Below, one piece after another: positions 34,499 through 44,843 of a stretch of DNA of 64,000 nucleotides. Position 1 is the stretch's first letter. The number at the start of each line of letters is the position of its first letter. The DNA comes from a bacterium (lineage in GTDB: Bacteria; Bacteroidota; Ignavibacteria; Kapaibacteriales; UBA2268), in the NCBI GenBank assembly GCA_024711295.1, contig JANJTB010000021.1:1-64000 (forward strand), written 5' to 3'. The notes under the pieces were generated by a model. That model did no database searches. It was not told the DNA's origin and was given only the letters and a program-made list of their open reading frames with translations. Position numbers and translations under genes: made by a program.

Positions 34499-36175
34499 AT
34501 GGCTGATGATAATAAAATTATTTTTTCGATGGTTGGGGTAGGGAAAGTATTCCCACCCAATAAACGAGTTCTGAACAACATTTACTTATCCTTTTTTTAC
34601 GGAGCCAAAATTGGTATTATTGGTTTGAATGGTTCAGGTAAATCTACTTTATTGAAGATAATTGCAGGGATAGAACAATCCTATGAAGGTAATGTTGTGT
34701 TCTCTCCTGGATACAAAGTTGGTTACTTATCTCAAGAGCCCGAGCTTGACGATAGTCTTACTGTTAAGGACATAGTTTCGCAAGGTGTTCAGGAGATTGT
34801 TGACTTAATGAAGGAATATGAGGAAATTTCTGCAAAATTTGCCGAACCTATGGATGATGATGAAATGCAGAGAGTAATTAACAGACAGGGTGAGTTGACT
34901 GACCTGATTGACAGATATGATGGCTGGGAATTGGATAATAAGTTAGAAAGAGCAATGGACGCACTTAGGTGTCCTGATGGTGATACTCCAATTAATATCC
35001 TTTCAGGAGGCGAAAGAAGAAGAGTTGCACTATGCAGACTGTTGCTTAGCGAACCGGATATTTTATTACTTGATGAGCCTACTAACCATTTGGATGCTGA
35101 ATCAATACAATGGCTCGAAGAACATCTTAGACAATATAAAGGAACTGTAATTGCAATAACACATGACAGATATTTCTTAGATAACGTTGCAGGCTGGATT
35201 CTTGAACTAGATAGAGGTGAAGGAATTCCGTGGAAGGGTAATTATTCTTCATGGTTAGACCAAAAATCCAAACGTTTGGAAGAAGAAGGAAAACAAGATG
35301 AAAAAAGGAAGAAAACACTCGAACGAGAACTTGAGTGGGTTAGAATGTCGCCAAAAGCAAGACAGGCTAAATCCAAAGCAAGGCTGTCTGCTTATGAAAG
35401 AATGTTAAGTGAGGACATAAAGCAAAAAGAAGAAAAACTGGAAATTTTTATCCCAAATGGTCCGAGATTAGGCTCGAAGGTCATCGAAGCTAACAATATA
35501 ACAAAATCTTACGGGGAAAGGATTCTATTCGAAAATCTCAGTTTTTCCCTTCCTCCTGCCGGCATTGTAGGTATTATTGGCCCAAATGGTGCAGGTAAGA
35601 CTACACTTTTTAGATTAATTATGGGACTCGAAACTACTGAATCAGGAGATTTTGAAGTTGGAGATACTGTCAAAATTGCTTATGTTGATCAGATGCATTC
35701 CAGTATTGATAAGGAAAAAACAGTATTCGAGCAGGTTACAGGCGGTAATGATACCATAACTCTTGGAGGAAGGACTATTAATTCGCGAGCTTATGTTGCC
35801 AAGTTTAATTTTTCTGGTGCAGATCAGCAAAAAAAATGTGGTATTCTATCAGGTGGTGAACGCAATAGATTACAACTTGCGGAAACTCTTAAATCAGAGG
35901 GTAATGTAATATTACTTGATGAGCCTACCAACGATATTGATATTAATACTTTAAGAGCACTTGAGGAAGGTTTGGAAAACTTTGCCGGTTGTGCAGTAAT
36001 TATTTCACATGATAGATGGTTTCTTGATAGAGTAGCAACGCATATCCTTGCATTTGAAGGTGATTCTCAGGTGTATTTCTTTGAAGGTTCTTACAGCGAT
36101 TACGAAGAAAACAAGAAAAAACGTCTTGGCGATACCGGTCCCCATAGAATTAAATATAAAAAGTTGAAAGATTGA
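34499..36175 (+). CDS. ettA: Energy-dependent translational throttle protein EttA
   Basis: The 558-residue ABC-F protein gates 70S ribosomes according to ATP/ADP. Two ABC domains are seen: Walker A GLNGSGKSTLLK, signature LSGGERRRVAL, Walker B LLLDEPTNHLD; then GPNGAGKTTLFRL, LSGGERNRLQL and LLDEPTNDID. The domain order, length and the linker (KRKKTLERELEWVRMSPKARQAKSKARL) match EttA rather than Uup or Vga. It has no partner genes; a hairpin lies downstream. Confidence 0.95.
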   Translation: MADDNKIIFSMVGVGKVFPPNKRVLNNIYLSFFYGAKIGIIGLNGSGKSTLLKIIAGIEQSYEGNVVFSPGYKVGYLSQEPELDDSLTVKDIVSQGVQEIVDLMKEYEEISAKFAEPMDDDEMQRVINRQGELTDLIDRYDGWELDNKLERAMDALRCPDGDTPINILSGGERRRVALCRLLLSEPDILLLDEPTNHLDAESIQWLEEHLRQYKGTVIAITHDRYFLDNVAGWILELDRGEGIPWKGNYSSWLDQKSKRLEEEGKQDEKRKKTLERELEWVRMSPKARQAKSKARLSAYERMLSEDIKQKEEKLEIFIPNGPRLGSKVIEANNITKSYGERILFENLSFSLPPAGIVGIIGPNGAGKTTLFRLIMGLETTESGDFEVGDTVKIAYVDQMHSSIDKEKTVFEQVTGGNDTITLGGRTINSRAYVAKFNFSGADQQKKCGILSGGERNRLQLAETLKSEGNVILLDEPTNDIDINTLRALEEGLENFAGCAVIISHDRWFLDRVATHILAFEGDSQVYFFEGSYSDYEENKKKRLGDTGPHRIKYKKLKD

Positions 36176-36220
36176 TTTCGATTCTGATTTTTTTTAAAAA
36201 AATTACAATTTTTTATTTAA

Positions 36221-36249
36221 AATAATCCGGCTTATTTGGCCGGATTATT
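36221..36249 (+). terminator. Hairpin behind ettA
   Basis: Stem AATAATCCGGC/GCCGGATTATT with a 7-base loop, 45 bases past the ettA stop and followed by TGATTTTAT. Probably intrinsic termination. Confidence 0.7.
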
Positions 36250-36347
36250 GATTTTATATAAAAATATTGTATTTTCTTTTTTCTATGAAACATACTAGCT
36301 AATCAGACGTAATCTAAATTGTATGAATTTGAACTGAAATCGGAAAA

Positions 36348-37694
36348 ATGATGAAGAATTCTATTTTAATACTAATATTATTGATGGTAACAGTTGTTAC
36401 CGGTTACTCACAAATTGGAAGTAAGAAAGTCTATACATTGCAAGAATGTATTGATATCGCTGCAACTAAGAATCCTGATGTCGTTTTAAGTGAAGCGCAA
36501 GTAAGAACTTCCGGTGCAGATATTACCCAGGCATTTGGAGCATATCTACCTCAGGTTGACTTCAATCTTGGATACCAGCGAATTTTGAACCCTGAGGGCC
36601 AACGCTCTGTTAATGTCGGTGGTGTAATAATTCAGACTCCGGGAACAAATCCAAATTCTTATTTTATGAGCGCAAGTGCTGGTATGAGTATTTTTGATGG
36701 TTTTTCAAGAGAAGCAAATTACTCAAGAGCACAATCACAATTGATTTCAAACCAGTTAAATTTAGACCAAACACTTGTAAATGTTAAATTTAATGTAATA
36801 AGCCAGTATATTGAAATAATCAGGAATAGTCAACTAGTCAAGACAAGAATAGAGAATTTCAATCAGGGGAAAAAAGAACTTGAGAGAATACAGGCACAAT
36901 ACGAAGCAGGATTTATTCCAATTAATGTGGTATATTCGCAGGAAGCCGAACTTGGTAATCGAGAGATGGAAATAATTGAAGCTGAAAACAGACTTAATTT
37001 ATCTAAAACAGCATTATTAACTACAATGGGATTATCCCCTGATCAAGAAGCCGACTTTATTGAAACTGATATATCTTCGAACATTGAAGCAAGTGATGTA
37101 GAAAATTTCAGAAGAAAAACAGGAACAATTCAACTTGCAATGAAAAATGCTATACAGAACAGAAGTGATTATAAATCGGGCACAACAAGTCTGGAAGCAG
37201 CTAAGAACCAAATCACTGTTGCAACTGCAGGTTATATGCCAAATATTACTGCTCAGGGTGGTTGGAGATGGAATCATTCTGAATTTTCAAGTTTTTCTGA
37301 TTATGGTAGAGCATTTGCAGGATTAAATCTTAGTCTTCCAGTTTTCGATAATTTTAGAACAAATTTACAGATTCAAAATGCAAAATTGCAGGTAAATCAA
37401 GCTGAAATCCAACTGCAAAGATTAGACTTACAAATTAAACAAGCTGTACAAAATGCTATCCTGAAACTCGAAGCAGCTGAAAAGCAGTTGGAAGTTTCTG
37501 ACAGAGCTTTGAAAGCATCTTCAAAGAATTTTGAAGCAATTTCTGAACGTTTCAGACAAGGGGCTGCCAATATTACCGACTTTACATTAGCAAACTCGCA
37601 GCTTATTACTTCACGTATAAACAGAATAACAGCCGTTTATAATTATATTTCAGCACAAAAAGAAGTTGAATTCGCAACAGGAATATTAAAATAA
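36348..37694 (+). CDS. TolC-family outer-membrane efflux protein
   Basis: The 448-residue protein has a signal peptide (MMKNSILILILLMVTVVTGYS) and two copies of the OEP helix-strand repeat. Visible features are YTLQECIDIAATKNPDVVLSEAQVRTSGADITQAFGAYLPQVD, LVNVKFNVISQYIEIIRNSQLVKTRIENFNQGKKELERIQAQYEAG and the second repeat ending VEFATGIL. It forms a trimeric outer-membrane duct. It is the first gene of an efflux operon with RDD protein, MacA-like adaptor, ATPase and two permeases. Confidence 0.9.
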   Translation: MMKNSILILILLMVTVVTGYSQIGSKKVYTLQECIDIAATKNPDVVLSEAQVRTSGADITQAFGAYLPQVDFNLGYQRILNPEGQRSVNVGGVIIQTPGTNPNSYFMSASAGMSIFDGFSREANYSRAQSQLISNQLNLDQTLVNVKFNVISQYIEIIRNSQLVKTRIENFNQGKKELERIQAQYEAGFIPINVVYSQEAELGNREMEIIEAENRLNLSKTALLTTMGLSPDQEADFIETDISSNIEASDVENFRRKTGTIQLAMKNAIQNRSDYKSGTTSLEAAKNQITVATAGYMPNITAQGGWRWNHSEFSSFSDYGRAFAGLNLSLPVFDNFRTNLQIQNAKLQVNQAEIQLQRLDLQIKQAVQNAILKLEAAEKQLEVSDRALKASSKNFEAISERFRQGAANITDFTLANSQLITSRINRITAVYNYISAQKEVEFATGILK

Positions 37695-37707
37695 AGGAGC
37701 AATTGAC

Positions 37708-38319
37708 ATGAGTGAAAACAATGAAAATCGAAATTACACAGACTTCCTTCCAAATTATTATGTAGAGCCGGACCCATACGAATTTAGAGTAGGTTTTGGA
37801 AGAAGGTTGGGAGCGTACATAATTGACCAACTTATTGTATCATTATTGATTCTGATAGCAATGTTTGCAACAGGTCAAATGACTGAAATATTTGACGCAT
37901 TAGTTCATTTAGGAAAGTCCTTTGATGATGAAATGATAAATGAAACAGTCAGCAAGTTAGTACCTATGGTTGGTGTCATTACGCTATTGTATTTTTCGAG
38001 TGAGCTTTTCTTTGGTGCATCCTTAGGCAAGTTGATGCTTGGCTTAAGAATTGGCAACGATGACCGCTATGCAGCACCATTTGTCAAGCTTTTGGTAAGG
38101 TTCATTATTAAAAACGTTGCTATAGTACTTAGCTTGGTAAGTTTTGTATTCTCAACACTCATATTTGATTTCTTTGGTGATTTTTTGCAAATAATCATCT
38201 ATATAGGATTTTTCTTTACTCTTAGTGCACGACGTCAGTCTTTTCATGATATGCTTAGCACAACGGCAGTATTTTATTCAAATGAATTAATCGAGAATAA
38301 TAATAATCAGGAATTATAA
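37708..38319 (+). CDS. RDD family membrane protein
   Basis: The 203-residue product has an N-terminal acidic/aromatic stretch, then RVGFGRRLGAYIIDQLIVSLLILIAMF (the R-x-x-D signature of RDD proteins), GASLGKLMLGLRI and three or four membrane helices, with RRQSFHDMLSTTAVF near the end. RDD proteins are membrane proteins of uncertain role, some linked to transport or ion movement. It is 13 bases after the TolC gene and 5 before the adaptor gene, a position unusual for an efflux operon. Confidence 0.88.
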   Translation: MSENNENRNYTDFLPNYYVEPDPYEFRVGFGRRLGAYIIDQLIVSLLILIAMFATGQMTEIFDALVHLGKSFDDEMINETVSKLVPMVGVITLLYFSSELFFGASLGKLMLGLRIGNDDRYAAPFVKLLVRFIIKNVAIVLSLVSFVFSTLIFDFFGDFLQIIIYIGFFFTLSARRQSFHDMLSTTAVFYSNELIENNNNQEL

Positions 38320-38324
38320 ATAAA

Positions 38325-39602
38325 ATGGCAAAAAAGAAAAAACGTAAAGGGTTGTGGATTACAATCGGTATCTTAATAATAGTTATAGTTGGAGCAGGCA
38401 TATTTTTATCAGGTAGTAAAAATGATGCAATTAATGTTACAACAGGAAAAGTTGCAAAAAGAACAATTACACAGACTGTATCAGCAATTGGTAAAATTCA
38501 ACCTGAAACAGAAGTCAAAATCAGTTCACAAGCATCCGGAGAGATTATATTTCTGGGAGTAAAAGAAGGTGATACTGTAAAAAAAGGTCAGCTGCTTGTA
38601 CGAATCAAACCTGATATTATCGAGCCAAGATTGAAACAAATGATTGCAGCATCAGAAGCTTCAAAAATGGATATCACTGTTGCTGAAGCTGAAAAAGAAA
38701 GAGCTGAATTAGATTTGAAAAGAATTGCAGAACTTTACAAGAAAGAATTCATTTCTAAACAAGAGTTTGAAGCAGCAAAAGCAACAGCATCACGTGCATT
38801 AGGAACATACCAATCAGCAATGTCAAGATATCAACAATCTTTAGCTCAACTTAATCAAATTGAACGGGAACAAGAACGTACATCAATTTTTTCTCCTATA
38901 GATGGAGTAATTACTATGTTGTCAGTTGAACTTGGTGAAAAAGTTGTTGGAACAGATATGATGGCAGGTACTGAATTAATGAGAGTAGCAGACTTATCTG
39001 TCATGAATGCTCTTGTTGATGTTGACGAAAATGATATTATTATGGTCAAAAAAGGAGATACAGCAAACATAGAAGTAGATGCATTGCAGAATTTGTCTTT
39101 TATTGGTCAGGTAATTGAAATTGGCCACTCTGCTAAACAAAGCCAACTTGGGACCCAGGATCAAATCACCAATTTTGAGGTCAAAATTAGACTGATTAAT
39201 CCTAATACAAAATTAAGGCCCGGTATGAGCTGCAATACTGATATCATGACAGAAACAAGATATAATGTATTAAGTGTTCCATTGCAAGCTGTGACTGTCA
39301 GAGATAGTAAGCTTGAAGCCAGGCCTGACTTGGATATGAGCACAGATGGTAAGGAAGAGGAAAAAGAAATTAAAAAAGAACGCCCACCATCAGTGGTATT
39401 TTTGAAAGATGGCTCAAAAGCCAAAATGCTAAATGTAGAAACCGGTATTAGTGATAAAGGATTTATAGAAATTATTTCAGGGCTCAATAATGATGATGAG
39501 ATTATTGTTGGTTCTTATTTAGCTGTCAGCAAAGAATTATCTGATGGTTCTAAAATTAAAATTGATACTACTTCAATCAAAAACATTCAAATGAAAAAAT
39601 AA
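38325..39602 (+). CDS. MacA-like periplasmic adaptor protein
   Basis: The 425-residue membrane-fusion protein has an N-terminal anchor ([20 protein letters not shown]), a lipoyl-like barrel half ([39 protein letters not shown]), a coiled-coil hairpin (about 100-185, rich in E, K and A), a second barrel half ([16 protein letters not shown]) and a beta-barrel/MP domain. It links the inner-membrane ABC transporter to TolC. A lysine/glutamate-rich insert ([15 protein letters not shown]) near residue 345 is unusual. It is followed by the ATPase gene 5 bases on. Confidence 0.9.
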   Translation: MAKKKKRKGLWITIGILIIVIVGAGIFLSGSKNDAINVTTGKVAKRTITQTVSAIGKIQPETEVKISSQASGEIIFLGVKEGDTVKKGQLLVRIKPDIIEPRLKQMIAASEASKMDITVAEAEKERAELDLKRIAELYKKEFISKQEFEAAKATASRALGTYQSAMSRYQQSLAQLNQIEREQERTSIFSPIDGVITMLSVELGEKVVGTDMMAGTELMRVADLSVMNALVDVDENDIIMVKKGDTANIEVDALQNLSFIGQVIEIGHSAKQSQLGTQDQITNFEVKIRLINPNTKLRPGMSCNTDIMTETRYNVLSVPLQAVTVRDSKLEARPDLDMSTDGKEEEKEIKKERPPSVVFLKDGSKAKMLNVETGISDKGFIEIISGLNNDDEIIVGSYLAVSKELSDGSKIKIDTTSIKNIQMKK

Positions 39603-39607
39603 TTAAA

Positions 39608-40318
39608 ATGGAAAATAAAATAATAATTGATATTAAGAATATCTCAAAAATTTATCAGATGGGTGAAGAAAAAGTTTTTGCACTCAGAGATGTTTCACTT
39701 AATATTTGTAAGAATGAATATGTAGCAATAATGGGTCCATCAGGCTCAGGAAAATCAACTTTGATGAATATTCTCGGTTGTTTGGATACGCCTACTGCCG
39801 GACACTATATGTTTAATGAAAATGATGTTTCGGCAATGGATGATAATGATCTTGCAGAAATTCGAAATAAAGAAATTGGGTTTGTATTTCAAACATTTAA
39901 TTTGTTGCCAAGGGCTACTGCTACAAAGAATGTTGAGCTACCGCTTGTTTATTCCGGTATGCCATCAGCTGATAGACTTGAAAGAGCTTTAAAAACCCTT
40001 GAAAACGTAGGTTTAGCCGATAGAGCTGAGCACAAACCAAACGAATTATCAGGAGGCCAGCGTCAAAGAGTAGCAATAGCCAGGGCTTTGGTTACTACCC
40101 CTTCTATCATACTTGCTGACGAACCTACAGGTAATTTAGACTCTAAGACAGGTGAAGAAATTATGAAGCTTTTTAACGACTTATGGAAAAAAGGAAATAC
40201 AATAATTCTAGTTACACATGAAGAAGATATAGCTTTACACGCAGGAAGAATTATCAGACTAAGAGATGGACTTATTGAAAGTGATTACATCAATCATAAA
40301 CAGGTTAAATACGATTAA
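39608..40318 (+). CDS. MacB/LolD-type ABC transporter ATPase
   Basis: The 236-residue ATPase carries [18 protein letters not shown] (Walker A), the Q-loop [36 protein letters not shown] (signature), [17 protein letters not shown] (Walker B) and the switch His ([14 protein letters not shown]). MacB/LolD/FtsE-type ATPases drive extrusion or trafficking of lipoproteins, peptides and drugs with partner permeases. Two permease genes follow, the first 2 bases after the stop. Confidence 0.95.
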   Translation: MENKIIIDIKNISKIYQMGEEKVFALRDVSLNICKNEYVAIMGPSGSGKSTLMNILGCLDTPTAGHYMFNENDVSAMDDNDLAEIRNKEIGFVFQTFNLLPRATATKNVELPLVYSGMPSADRLERALKTLENVGLADRAEHKPNELSGGQRQRVAIARALVTTPSIILADEPTGNLDSKTGEEIMKLFNDLWKKGNTIILVTHEEDIALHAGRIIRLRDGLIESDYINHKQVKYD

Positions 40319-40320
40319 TT

Positions 40321-41574
40321 ATGACATTTTCTGAAATCATAGAAAACATCAAACTTGCTTATGATTCGATGAGATCTAATAAAGTGAGGTCATTTTTGGC
40401 ATCATTGGGAGTAGTAATTGGAATATCAACAGTTATTCTTATGGGTTGGATACTCTCTGGTCTGCAATCTGCCATGGATGACACTTTCAAAATAATCGGT
40501 GTTGATGTGATTTATATTGATAAATACGATTGGGCAGGTGGTAAAAAGTGGAAAGAAACACGAAACAGAAAAGACATCACTCTAGAGCAAGCTGATGATT
40601 TCATGAGCCTGATTCAAACTGCCGAGACAGCTTTCCCAACCATAAGAGACTGGGCTGGTACAATTAAATATGAAAATAATAATTATAAAGGGATATCAAT
40701 ACTAGGAACTACACATCATCATGGTCTTACACCGGCGGGCGAAACGTCTCAGGGTAGATACTTTACACCATTCGAAGAAGATTCTAAAGCGAATGTTGTC
40801 GTGATAGGATCAAAAGTTGCTAGCAGTATATTCCCGAATAATGATGCATTAGGTAAAGATATTAAAATTCAAGGGCATAAATTCATGATTGTAGGGGTTA
40901 TTAAAAAACAAGGCACAATGATGCTTGACTTTATTGATAATCAGGTATTTTTACCGCTTGGATCGTTTATAAAAGTATTTGGTAAAAACGGAAGGTCAGT
41001 TTCTATAGGTGTAAAAGCAGGCGGAGAAGAAAAACTTGATGTTATAAGAGAAGAATCGCGTGGAATAATGAGAACAATCCGGAATTTACATCCAAGCGAG
41101 GAAGATGATTTCTCAATTAATGAAACAAAAGCATTCGAGAGTCAAACGGCCCAAATCAAACTCTATGTTTGGGGTGTTGGTATCGGCATGACTGTTTTAT
41201 CCTTTATTGTTGGTATTATTGGCATTATGAACATTATGTTTGTATCTGTAACTGAACGTACTAAAGAGATAGGTATCAGAAAAGCAATCGGTGCAAAAAG
41301 TCGCTCGATACTATTTCAGGTCATATCCGAAGCTACAGCATTATGCATAGTGGGAGCACTTATATCACTGTTCATTTGCTCTGCAATCGCATATTCAGTT
41401 GCAACAATATTGCCAAAATTTGTTCCGCAAGCTGAGTTTCTAAAACCGTATTTGCCAATGGAATTATTAATTATTGCATCGTTGGTATCTTTATTTGTTG
41501 GTGTTTTAGCAGGATTACTACCGGCACTGAGAGCAGCAAGACTAGATCCTGTCGAAGCCCTTAGATTTGAATAG
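40321..41574 (+). CDS. ABC transporter permease (MacB/FtsX type), first of two
   Basis: The 417-residue permease has an N-terminal helix (SFLASLGVVIGISTVILMGWIL), a large periplasmic MacB_PCD domain (residues about 50-280), and three C-terminal helices of the FtsX domain with the coupling motif EIGIRKAIGAKSRSI. The topology with four helices is that of MacB without its ATPase part. Its tandem neighbour is homologous. The pair probably forms a heterodimer with the upstream ATPase, working through the adaptor and TolC. Confidence 0.93.
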   Translation: MTFSEIIENIKLAYDSMRSNKVRSFLASLGVVIGISTVILMGWILSGLQSAMDDTFKIIGVDVIYIDKYDWAGGKKWKETRNRKDITLEQADDFMSLIQTAETAFPTIRDWAGTIKYENNNYKGISILGTTHHHGLTPAGETSQGRYFTPFEEDSKANVVVIGSKVASSIFPNNDALGKDIKIQGHKFMIVGVIKKQGTMMLDFIDNQVFLPLGSFIKVFGKNGRSVSIGVKAGGEEKLDVIREESRGIMRTIRNLHPSEEDDFSINETKAFESQTAQIKLYVWGVGIGMTVLSFIVGIIGIMNIMFVSVTERTKEIGIRKAIGAKSRSILFQVISEATALCIVGALISLFICSAIAYSVATILPKFVPQAEFLKPYLPMELLIIASLVSLFVGVLAGLLPALRAARLDPVEALRFE

Positions 41575-41585
41575 GTGGTTTAATA

Positions 41586-42818
41586 ATGAATTTTAGAGAA
41601 AGTATATTAATTGCATTAGATTCGATACGAGTAAATAAACTACGAGCTTCACTTACATTGCTGAGTATCTCCATAGGTGTATTTGCAATTGTTATTGCAA
41701 TGAGTTTAGTCAGGTCAATAGATAGTACTGTTGATTCTCAACTCTCTTCCTTGGGTGAAAATACTTTTTACATTTTCAGAGTACCAAAGATTCAATTCGG
41801 TGGAAATGCATGGAGAATGTATAGAAGCCGTAAGATAATTAATTTCAGGCAAGTTGAAGACTTTAAGAAAGCAATGACTACTGCTTCTGCAATTAGTGCA
41901 AGTTCGAAATCTGCTGGCCAAACAGTAAAATATTACGATAATGAAACAAACCCTGATGTTCTTCTGGTTGGAACAGATGCTGAATACTTCCAAACTTCAA
42001 ATATGAATGTTGTATCAGGAAGGGCATTTTATTCAAGTGATATTGATTTGAATCGAAATATTGCTGTAATTGGTAATGATATTGCTGTTTTACTTTTTCC
42101 TGGTTCAGATCCAATCAATAAAGAAATTACAATCGGAAAGCAGAAGTTTACAATAGTTGGATTGTTGGAAACCAAAGGAGCGATTCTTGGCAATAGTCAG
42201 GACAATCTAGTAATAATTCCTCTTACTCAATTTTTGAAATACTACTCTGAAAGATGGGAAGAATCTCTTGATTTACAAATTAAAGTAGCAAACAAATCTA
42301 TGATACCGATTGCTATGGACGAAGCTATTGGTATCATGCGGGGCATAAGGAATGTACAGCCATGGGAAATGAATAGTTTCGAAGTTGAAACAAACGAATC
42401 ACTTTCAGAGCAATTTCAAAGTATTACAGGGTTTCTTTCAATTTTCGGATTTGCCTCGGGAATAATAGCACTTCTCGCTGCCGGTATAGGTATTATGAAT
42501 ATCATGCTTGTCACTATTAAAGAAAGAACTCGTGAAATTGGAATCAGAAAGGCAATTGGAGCTAGAAAATCATACATAATGACTCAATTTATTACTGAAA
42601 CTGTAACTCTAAGTCAAATTGGCGGTCTTATTGGGATTACATTAGGTCTTGGATTAGCTTCATTTTTCGGATCTGTAATGGGGCTAACTATAGCACTTCC
42701 GATAGATTGGATTATTTACAGCATTCTGATTTGCACAATTTTAGGAGTGTTATTTGGTGCTTATCCAGCCTGGAAGGCAGCTAATCTGGATCCCATAGAT
42801 GCACTAAGATACGAATAA
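41586..42818 (+). CDS. ABC transporter permease (MacB/FtsX type), second of two
   Basis: The 410-residue paralogue of the preceding gene starts with MNFRESILIALDSIRVNKLRASLTLLSISIGVFAIVIAM and carries the same periplasmic PCD domain and C-terminal ATG ligand EIGIRKAIGARKSYIM. It ends with the conserved YPAWKAANLDPIDALRYE, nearly the same as the last residues of its neighbour (ALRAARLDPVEALRFE). GGTGG lies before its start. It is the last gene of the operon, which ends at a long hairpin. Confidence 0.93.
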   Translation: MNFRESILIALDSIRVNKLRASLTLLSISIGVFAIVIAMSLVRSIDSTVDSQLSSLGENTFYIFRVPKIQFGGNAWRMYRSRKIINFRQVEDFKKAMTTASAISASSKSAGQTVKYYDNETNPDVLLVGTDAEYFQTSNMNVVSGRAFYSSDIDLNRNIAVIGNDIAVLLFPGSDPINKEITIGKQKFTIVGLLETKGAILGNSQDNLVIIPLTQFLKYYSERWEESLDLQIKVANKSMIPIAMDEAIGIMRGIRNVQPWEMNSFEVETNESLSEQFQSITGFLSIFGFASGIIALLAAGIGIMNIMLVTIKERTREIGIRKAIGARKSYIMTQFITETVTLSQIGGLIGITLGLGLASFFGSVMGLTIALPIDWIIYSILICTILGVLFGAYPAWKAANLDPIDALRYE

Positions 42819-42820
42819 AT

Positions 42821-42855
42821 AAAAAAGTCCGATTAAAATTGAATCGGACTTTTTT
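42821..42855. terminator. Bidirectional terminator, permease / aminotransferase
   Basis: A 14-base perfect stem AAAAAAGTCCGATT/AATCGGACTTTTTT with a 7-base loop, starting 3 bases after the permease stop and ending 17 bases before the end of the convergent aminotransferase. U runs form on both strands. Confidence 0.9.
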
Positions 42856-42871
42856 TTTATAGAAACCTATT

Positions 42872-44068
42872 CTACTTTCTGTATGAAAGATAGAATTCTC
42901 CAATTAACTCAAAAGCTTTTCTTAGAATTTCTTCTTGTGGCAAAGTTACAATTCTGAAATGATGTGAGCCGGGTTTTTGTCCAAAGCCTGAACCCGGTAC
43001 AACAATAACACCTGTATTTTTAATCAATTCTGAACAGAAGTGAGCATCATCTTCTACATCAATAGAAGGGAATGCATAGAATGCACCTTCAGGGCTGACT
43101 AAATCAATACCGTTAATTTTCTCAAAAGCATCAATCATGATTTTCCTTCTGTCTTCAAGTTTTTTAATCATTAGATGTAAGTGAGACTGGTCGCCTTCGA
43201 GAGCTGGCTGAACAGCAAATTGCTCCGGATGATTTGCAGATACTCTTGCTCTTAAGAGTTTGTTGATAGCTTCTATATAATCAGACATGACATCTTGTCT
43301 ACCGCTAACCACACCCCACCCTATTCTAAAGCCGGGAGCAATAAAGTTTTTGGATAAACCAGAGAATGTAATACAAGATACATCTTTGTTTAATGCTGCG
43401 ATTGAAGTAAGTTCTTTACCATCAAAAATCAGTTTGTCATAAATCTCATCAGCAAATATGACCAAATTATGCTCAAGTGCTAAATCAATAATTTTTAATA
43501 AAGTTTCCTTTTTGCAAACTGATCCTGTAGGATTATTTGGATTAATCAAAACTATTGCTCTTGTCTTATCATTTATTTTCGACTTGATATCTTCAATATC
43601 AGGTTGCCAGCCATTTTTCTCATCTAGATAGTAAGGATTAGACTCTAATTCAAGCTTACTCTGAACAGCAGTATATAATGGATACCCCGGAGTAGGCATC
43701 AAGAAATTCTCGCCACGATTTAGTAAAGCAGTTAAACATATTTCAATAGCTTCACTTGCACCTGTTGTAACAAAAATATCAAGAATATTTGTAATTCCCT
43801 TTTTCTCTGCATCACGTGCAATAGCATCAGTTGCTTGCTTTATACCACTAGAGGGTGCATAACCATTTTGATTTTCTTTTATTGCTTTACATGTGGCATC
43901 AACAACAGTAGCAGGGGTAGCGTGATCGAAAATGTTTGGATCACCTATGTTGAGGTAATACATCTGTCTGCCACTCTTAGCAACTTCATTTGCCAAAACT
44001 ATAATATCTCTTATTGCATATTTAACGTTCTCTGTCTTATGTGCAGGAACTATTTTTCTAAAGTTCAT
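42872..44068 (-). CDS. AlaA-like pyridoxal phosphate aminotransferase
   Basis: The 398-residue fold-type I aminotransferase has LNIGDPNIFDHATPATVV, VTTGASEAIEICLTALL, INPNNPTGSVCKKETLL, FADEIYDKLIF and FSGLSKNFIAPGFRIGW, whose Lys forms the Schiff base with PLP. The GLSKN..APGFR form and FRIVTLPQEE ending resemble AlaA (alanine-synthesising, glutamate:pyruvate) enzymes. Substrate is inferred from this similarity only. Monocistronic, convergent with the efflux operon. Confidence 0.88.
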   Translation of the reverse strand: MNFRKIVPAHKTENVKYAIRDIIVLANEVAKSGRQMYYLNIGDPNIFDHATPATVVDATCKAIKENQNGYAPSSGIKQATDAIARDAEKKGITNILDIFVTTGASEAIEICLTALLNRGENFLMPTPGYPLYTAVQSKLELESNPYYLDEKNGWQPDIEDIKSKINDKTRAIVLINPNNPTGSVCKKETLLKIIDLALEHNLVIFADEIYDKLIFDGKELTSIAALNKDVSCITFSGLSKNFIAPGFRIGWGVVSGRQDVMSDYIEAINKLLRARVSANHPEQFAVQPALEGDQSHLHLMIKKLEDRRKIMIDAFEKINGIDLVSPEGAFYAFPSIDVEDDAHFCSELIKNTGVIVVPGSGFGQKPGSHHFRIVTLPQEEILRKAFELIGEFYLSYRK

Positions 44069-44173
44069 CTATAATCTCCAAATAAATAGGATTTTTTAGT
44101 TCGTAAAAGTCAATAGTACAAAAGTAGAGATTTTTTATCTACTTAAGCACAAAATTAAAAATTATTCTGTTTA

Positions 44174-44632
44174 TCAACTCAAAGCTTTAATGACATCTTC
44201 AGGTGCTTGCACAAGCTCAACCAAAACACCTTCCGAGCACAAAGGGAACTCATCATTTCCTTTTGGGTGAATAAAGCACACATCGTATCCTGCTGCACCT
44301 TTTCTTATTCCGCCTGGTGTAAATCTAACTCCTTGTGATGTAAGCCATTCTACACAAGATTTAAGATCGTCAATCCACAAACCAATATGATTTAGTTGAG
44401 GTTCATGTACTTTAGGTTTTTTATCAGGATCTAATGGTTGCATGATATCAACTTCGACGGAAAATGGTCCTTTGCCAATTCTTAGAATATCCTCATCTAC
44501 ATTTTCTGATACACTCTGGAATGTATTGACCTTTGTTAAACCCATTATGTCAACCCAAAAATTTGCCAATTTTGACTTATTCAATCCGCCAACTGCTATT
44601 TGCTGAATTCCTAATACTTTAAATGGTCTCAT
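44174..44632 (-). CDS. VOC superfamily protein (glyoxalase-like)
   Basis: The 152-residue protein has two betaalphabetabetabeta units of the vicinal-oxygen-chelate fold. The second opens with [23 protein letters not shown] (a His ligand) and closes with [17 protein letters not shown] (a Glu ligand), like methylmalonyl-CoA epimerase and related enzymes. In the first unit the usual His (IDHIGIAV) is Gln (IQQIAVGG). Substrate unknown. MRPFKV is taken as the start; the longer frame to 44677 adds a basic stretch unlike the family. Monocistronic. Confidence 0.8.
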   Translation of the reverse strand: MRPFKVLGIQQIAVGGLNKSKLANFWVDIMGLTKVNTFQSVSENVDEDILRIGKGPFSVEVDIMQPLDPDKKPKVHEPQLNHIGLWIDDLKSCVEWLTSQGVRFTPGGIRKGAAGYDVCFIHPKGNDEFPLCSEGVLVELVQAPEDVIKALS

Positions 44633-44843
44633 TATTTTATCTCTCATTTTCAAAATAAGTAATTTAGTTATATTCAAAATTAATAAAATTTAACCGGATG
44701 AACAAATTATTGTGATTTTTTTGCAATTAAAATGAGTACAATATATCATTTCGTAACAAAATAATTTTAAAACTATATAAAATTATTAATTTATTTTTTT
44801 ATACTTTTGAAGAAATATTGATTTACAATTCCTTAGGAAAATA

